A stretch of DNA of 43,706 nucleotides from Thermoanaerobaculia bacterium (GTDB lineage: Bacteria; Acidobacteriota; Thermoanaerobaculia; Gp7-AA8). The position numbers and the translations under genes were made by a program. The stretch spans positions 1-43,706 of the forward strand of contig JADGNY010000050.1 in NCBI GenBank assembly GCA_017883235.1, written 5' to 3'. This document shows, piece by piece, positions 43,449-43,706 of the stretch. A model generated the notes under the pieces. The model was not told where the DNA came from. It saw only the letters and a list, made by a program, of their open reading frames with translations, and searched no databases. Every line of letters starts with the position of its first letter. Position 1 is the stretch's first letter.

Positions 43449-43706
43449 ATGAGCGAATCCACCGAGAATACCCAAACGACGACCACCACAACCGCCAGCA
43501 CCAGCACCGACCCCGTCCCGAAACCGGCCGCAGCGCCGGCCGACACATCCGATGCCGCCATTGCCGCACAGGTGATCGGACTGATCGACCAGATCGAAGC
43601 CCTCGTACCCGGTTTCCTGCATCACGATTCGAATGACGCGAAGCGCGTGGCCTCCGCGGCGCGATTTGCCAGGGACCTCGTCCCGCCGACCATTACCGCC
43701 GCGACG
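43449..43706 (+). CDS. N-terminal part of an unrecognised protein (cut by window end)
   Basis: Eighty-six codons from ATG 43449 to the edge of the window without a stop. The first 35 residues are a low-complexity lead rich in Thr, Ser, Pro and Ala (TQTTTTTTASTST, then PKPAAAPADTS). Then a helical, well-conserved-looking segment begins: AQVIGLIDQIEALVPGFL, HHDSNDAKRVASAARFARDL, PPTITAAT. No signal peptide or membrane segment is seen so far. The ribosome binding site AGGAG lies 12 bases upstream. I do not recognise the family. Confidence 0.7.
   Translation, partial: MSESTENTQTTTTTTASTSTDPVPKPAAAPADTSDAAIAAQVIGLIDQIEALVPGFLHHDSNDAKRVASAARFARDLVPPTITAAT

Overview
The window looks like chromosomal DNA from a high-GC soil- or sediment-type bacterium, most probably of the phylum Acidobacteriota. 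The best pointers are a VWFA-related protein of the acidobacterial type (7357-9036), two serine/threonine kinases fused to PD40/WD40-like propellers (3390-5972 and 25810-28434), many short secreted proteins, and intergenic DNA full of long palindromic repeats. No rRNA, tRNA, transposase, integrase or CRISPR array was seen. The phylum call is an inference from gene content, not from a marker gene.

Layout. 1-1162: the end of a VapC-type PIN toxin, then two tandem paralogous Phd/VapB-like antitoxin genes, each followed by what looks like a remnant of a lost vapC. 1163-3226 (minus): an aconitase-superfamily enzyme with the swivel domain first. 3390-9036 (plus): a PD40 receptor kinase and a two-gene VWFA unit. 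9240-10049: two related small secreted proteins, then a 21-bp tandem array (10101-10374). 10402-17407 (minus): a PAS-GGDEF-EAL protein, a lipoprotein alpha/beta hydrolase, a DesK/DesR-like two-component pair and an amidohydrolase-CIA30 fusion. 17478-21543 (plus): a UvrD/PcrA-like helicase overlapping a GT-C type membrane glycosyltransferase. 21641-24984: a small membrane protein, a double FKBP protein, a divergent pepE and an unrecognised five-TM protein. 25153-25639: a BrnT/BrnA pair. 25810-30548 (minus): a second PD40 kinase and two tandem secreted beta-propeller proteins. 30583-37805 (minus): three paralogous secreted NHL-repeat proteins (12, 12 and 4 repeats; the middle one frameshifted) around a small lipoprotein-like gene, with a shared leader motif. 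37960-41533 (minus): a secreted cupredoxin translationally coupled to a receptor kinase that carries a degenerate nucleotide-cyclase domain. 41624-42024: a possible small transcript with promoter and terminator. 42144-43706: a small secreted protein, a second 21-bp array and the start of an unrecognised gene.

Two themes stand out. First, at least six families of long palindromic repeats are scattered through the window. One, built from CGGGAGT heptamers, occurs three times, and two of those copies lie in frame inside genes (aconitase and helicase), where they add about 27-30 residues; this resembles the behaviour of Rickettsia palindromic elements. Two 21-bp tandem arrays 32 kb apart share a core. 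Second, the window is rich in signalling and beta-propeller genes; the cupredoxin plus pseudo-cyclase kinase pair is the most distinctive candidate system, and the NHL cluster is the clearest case of recent repeat expansion and decay.
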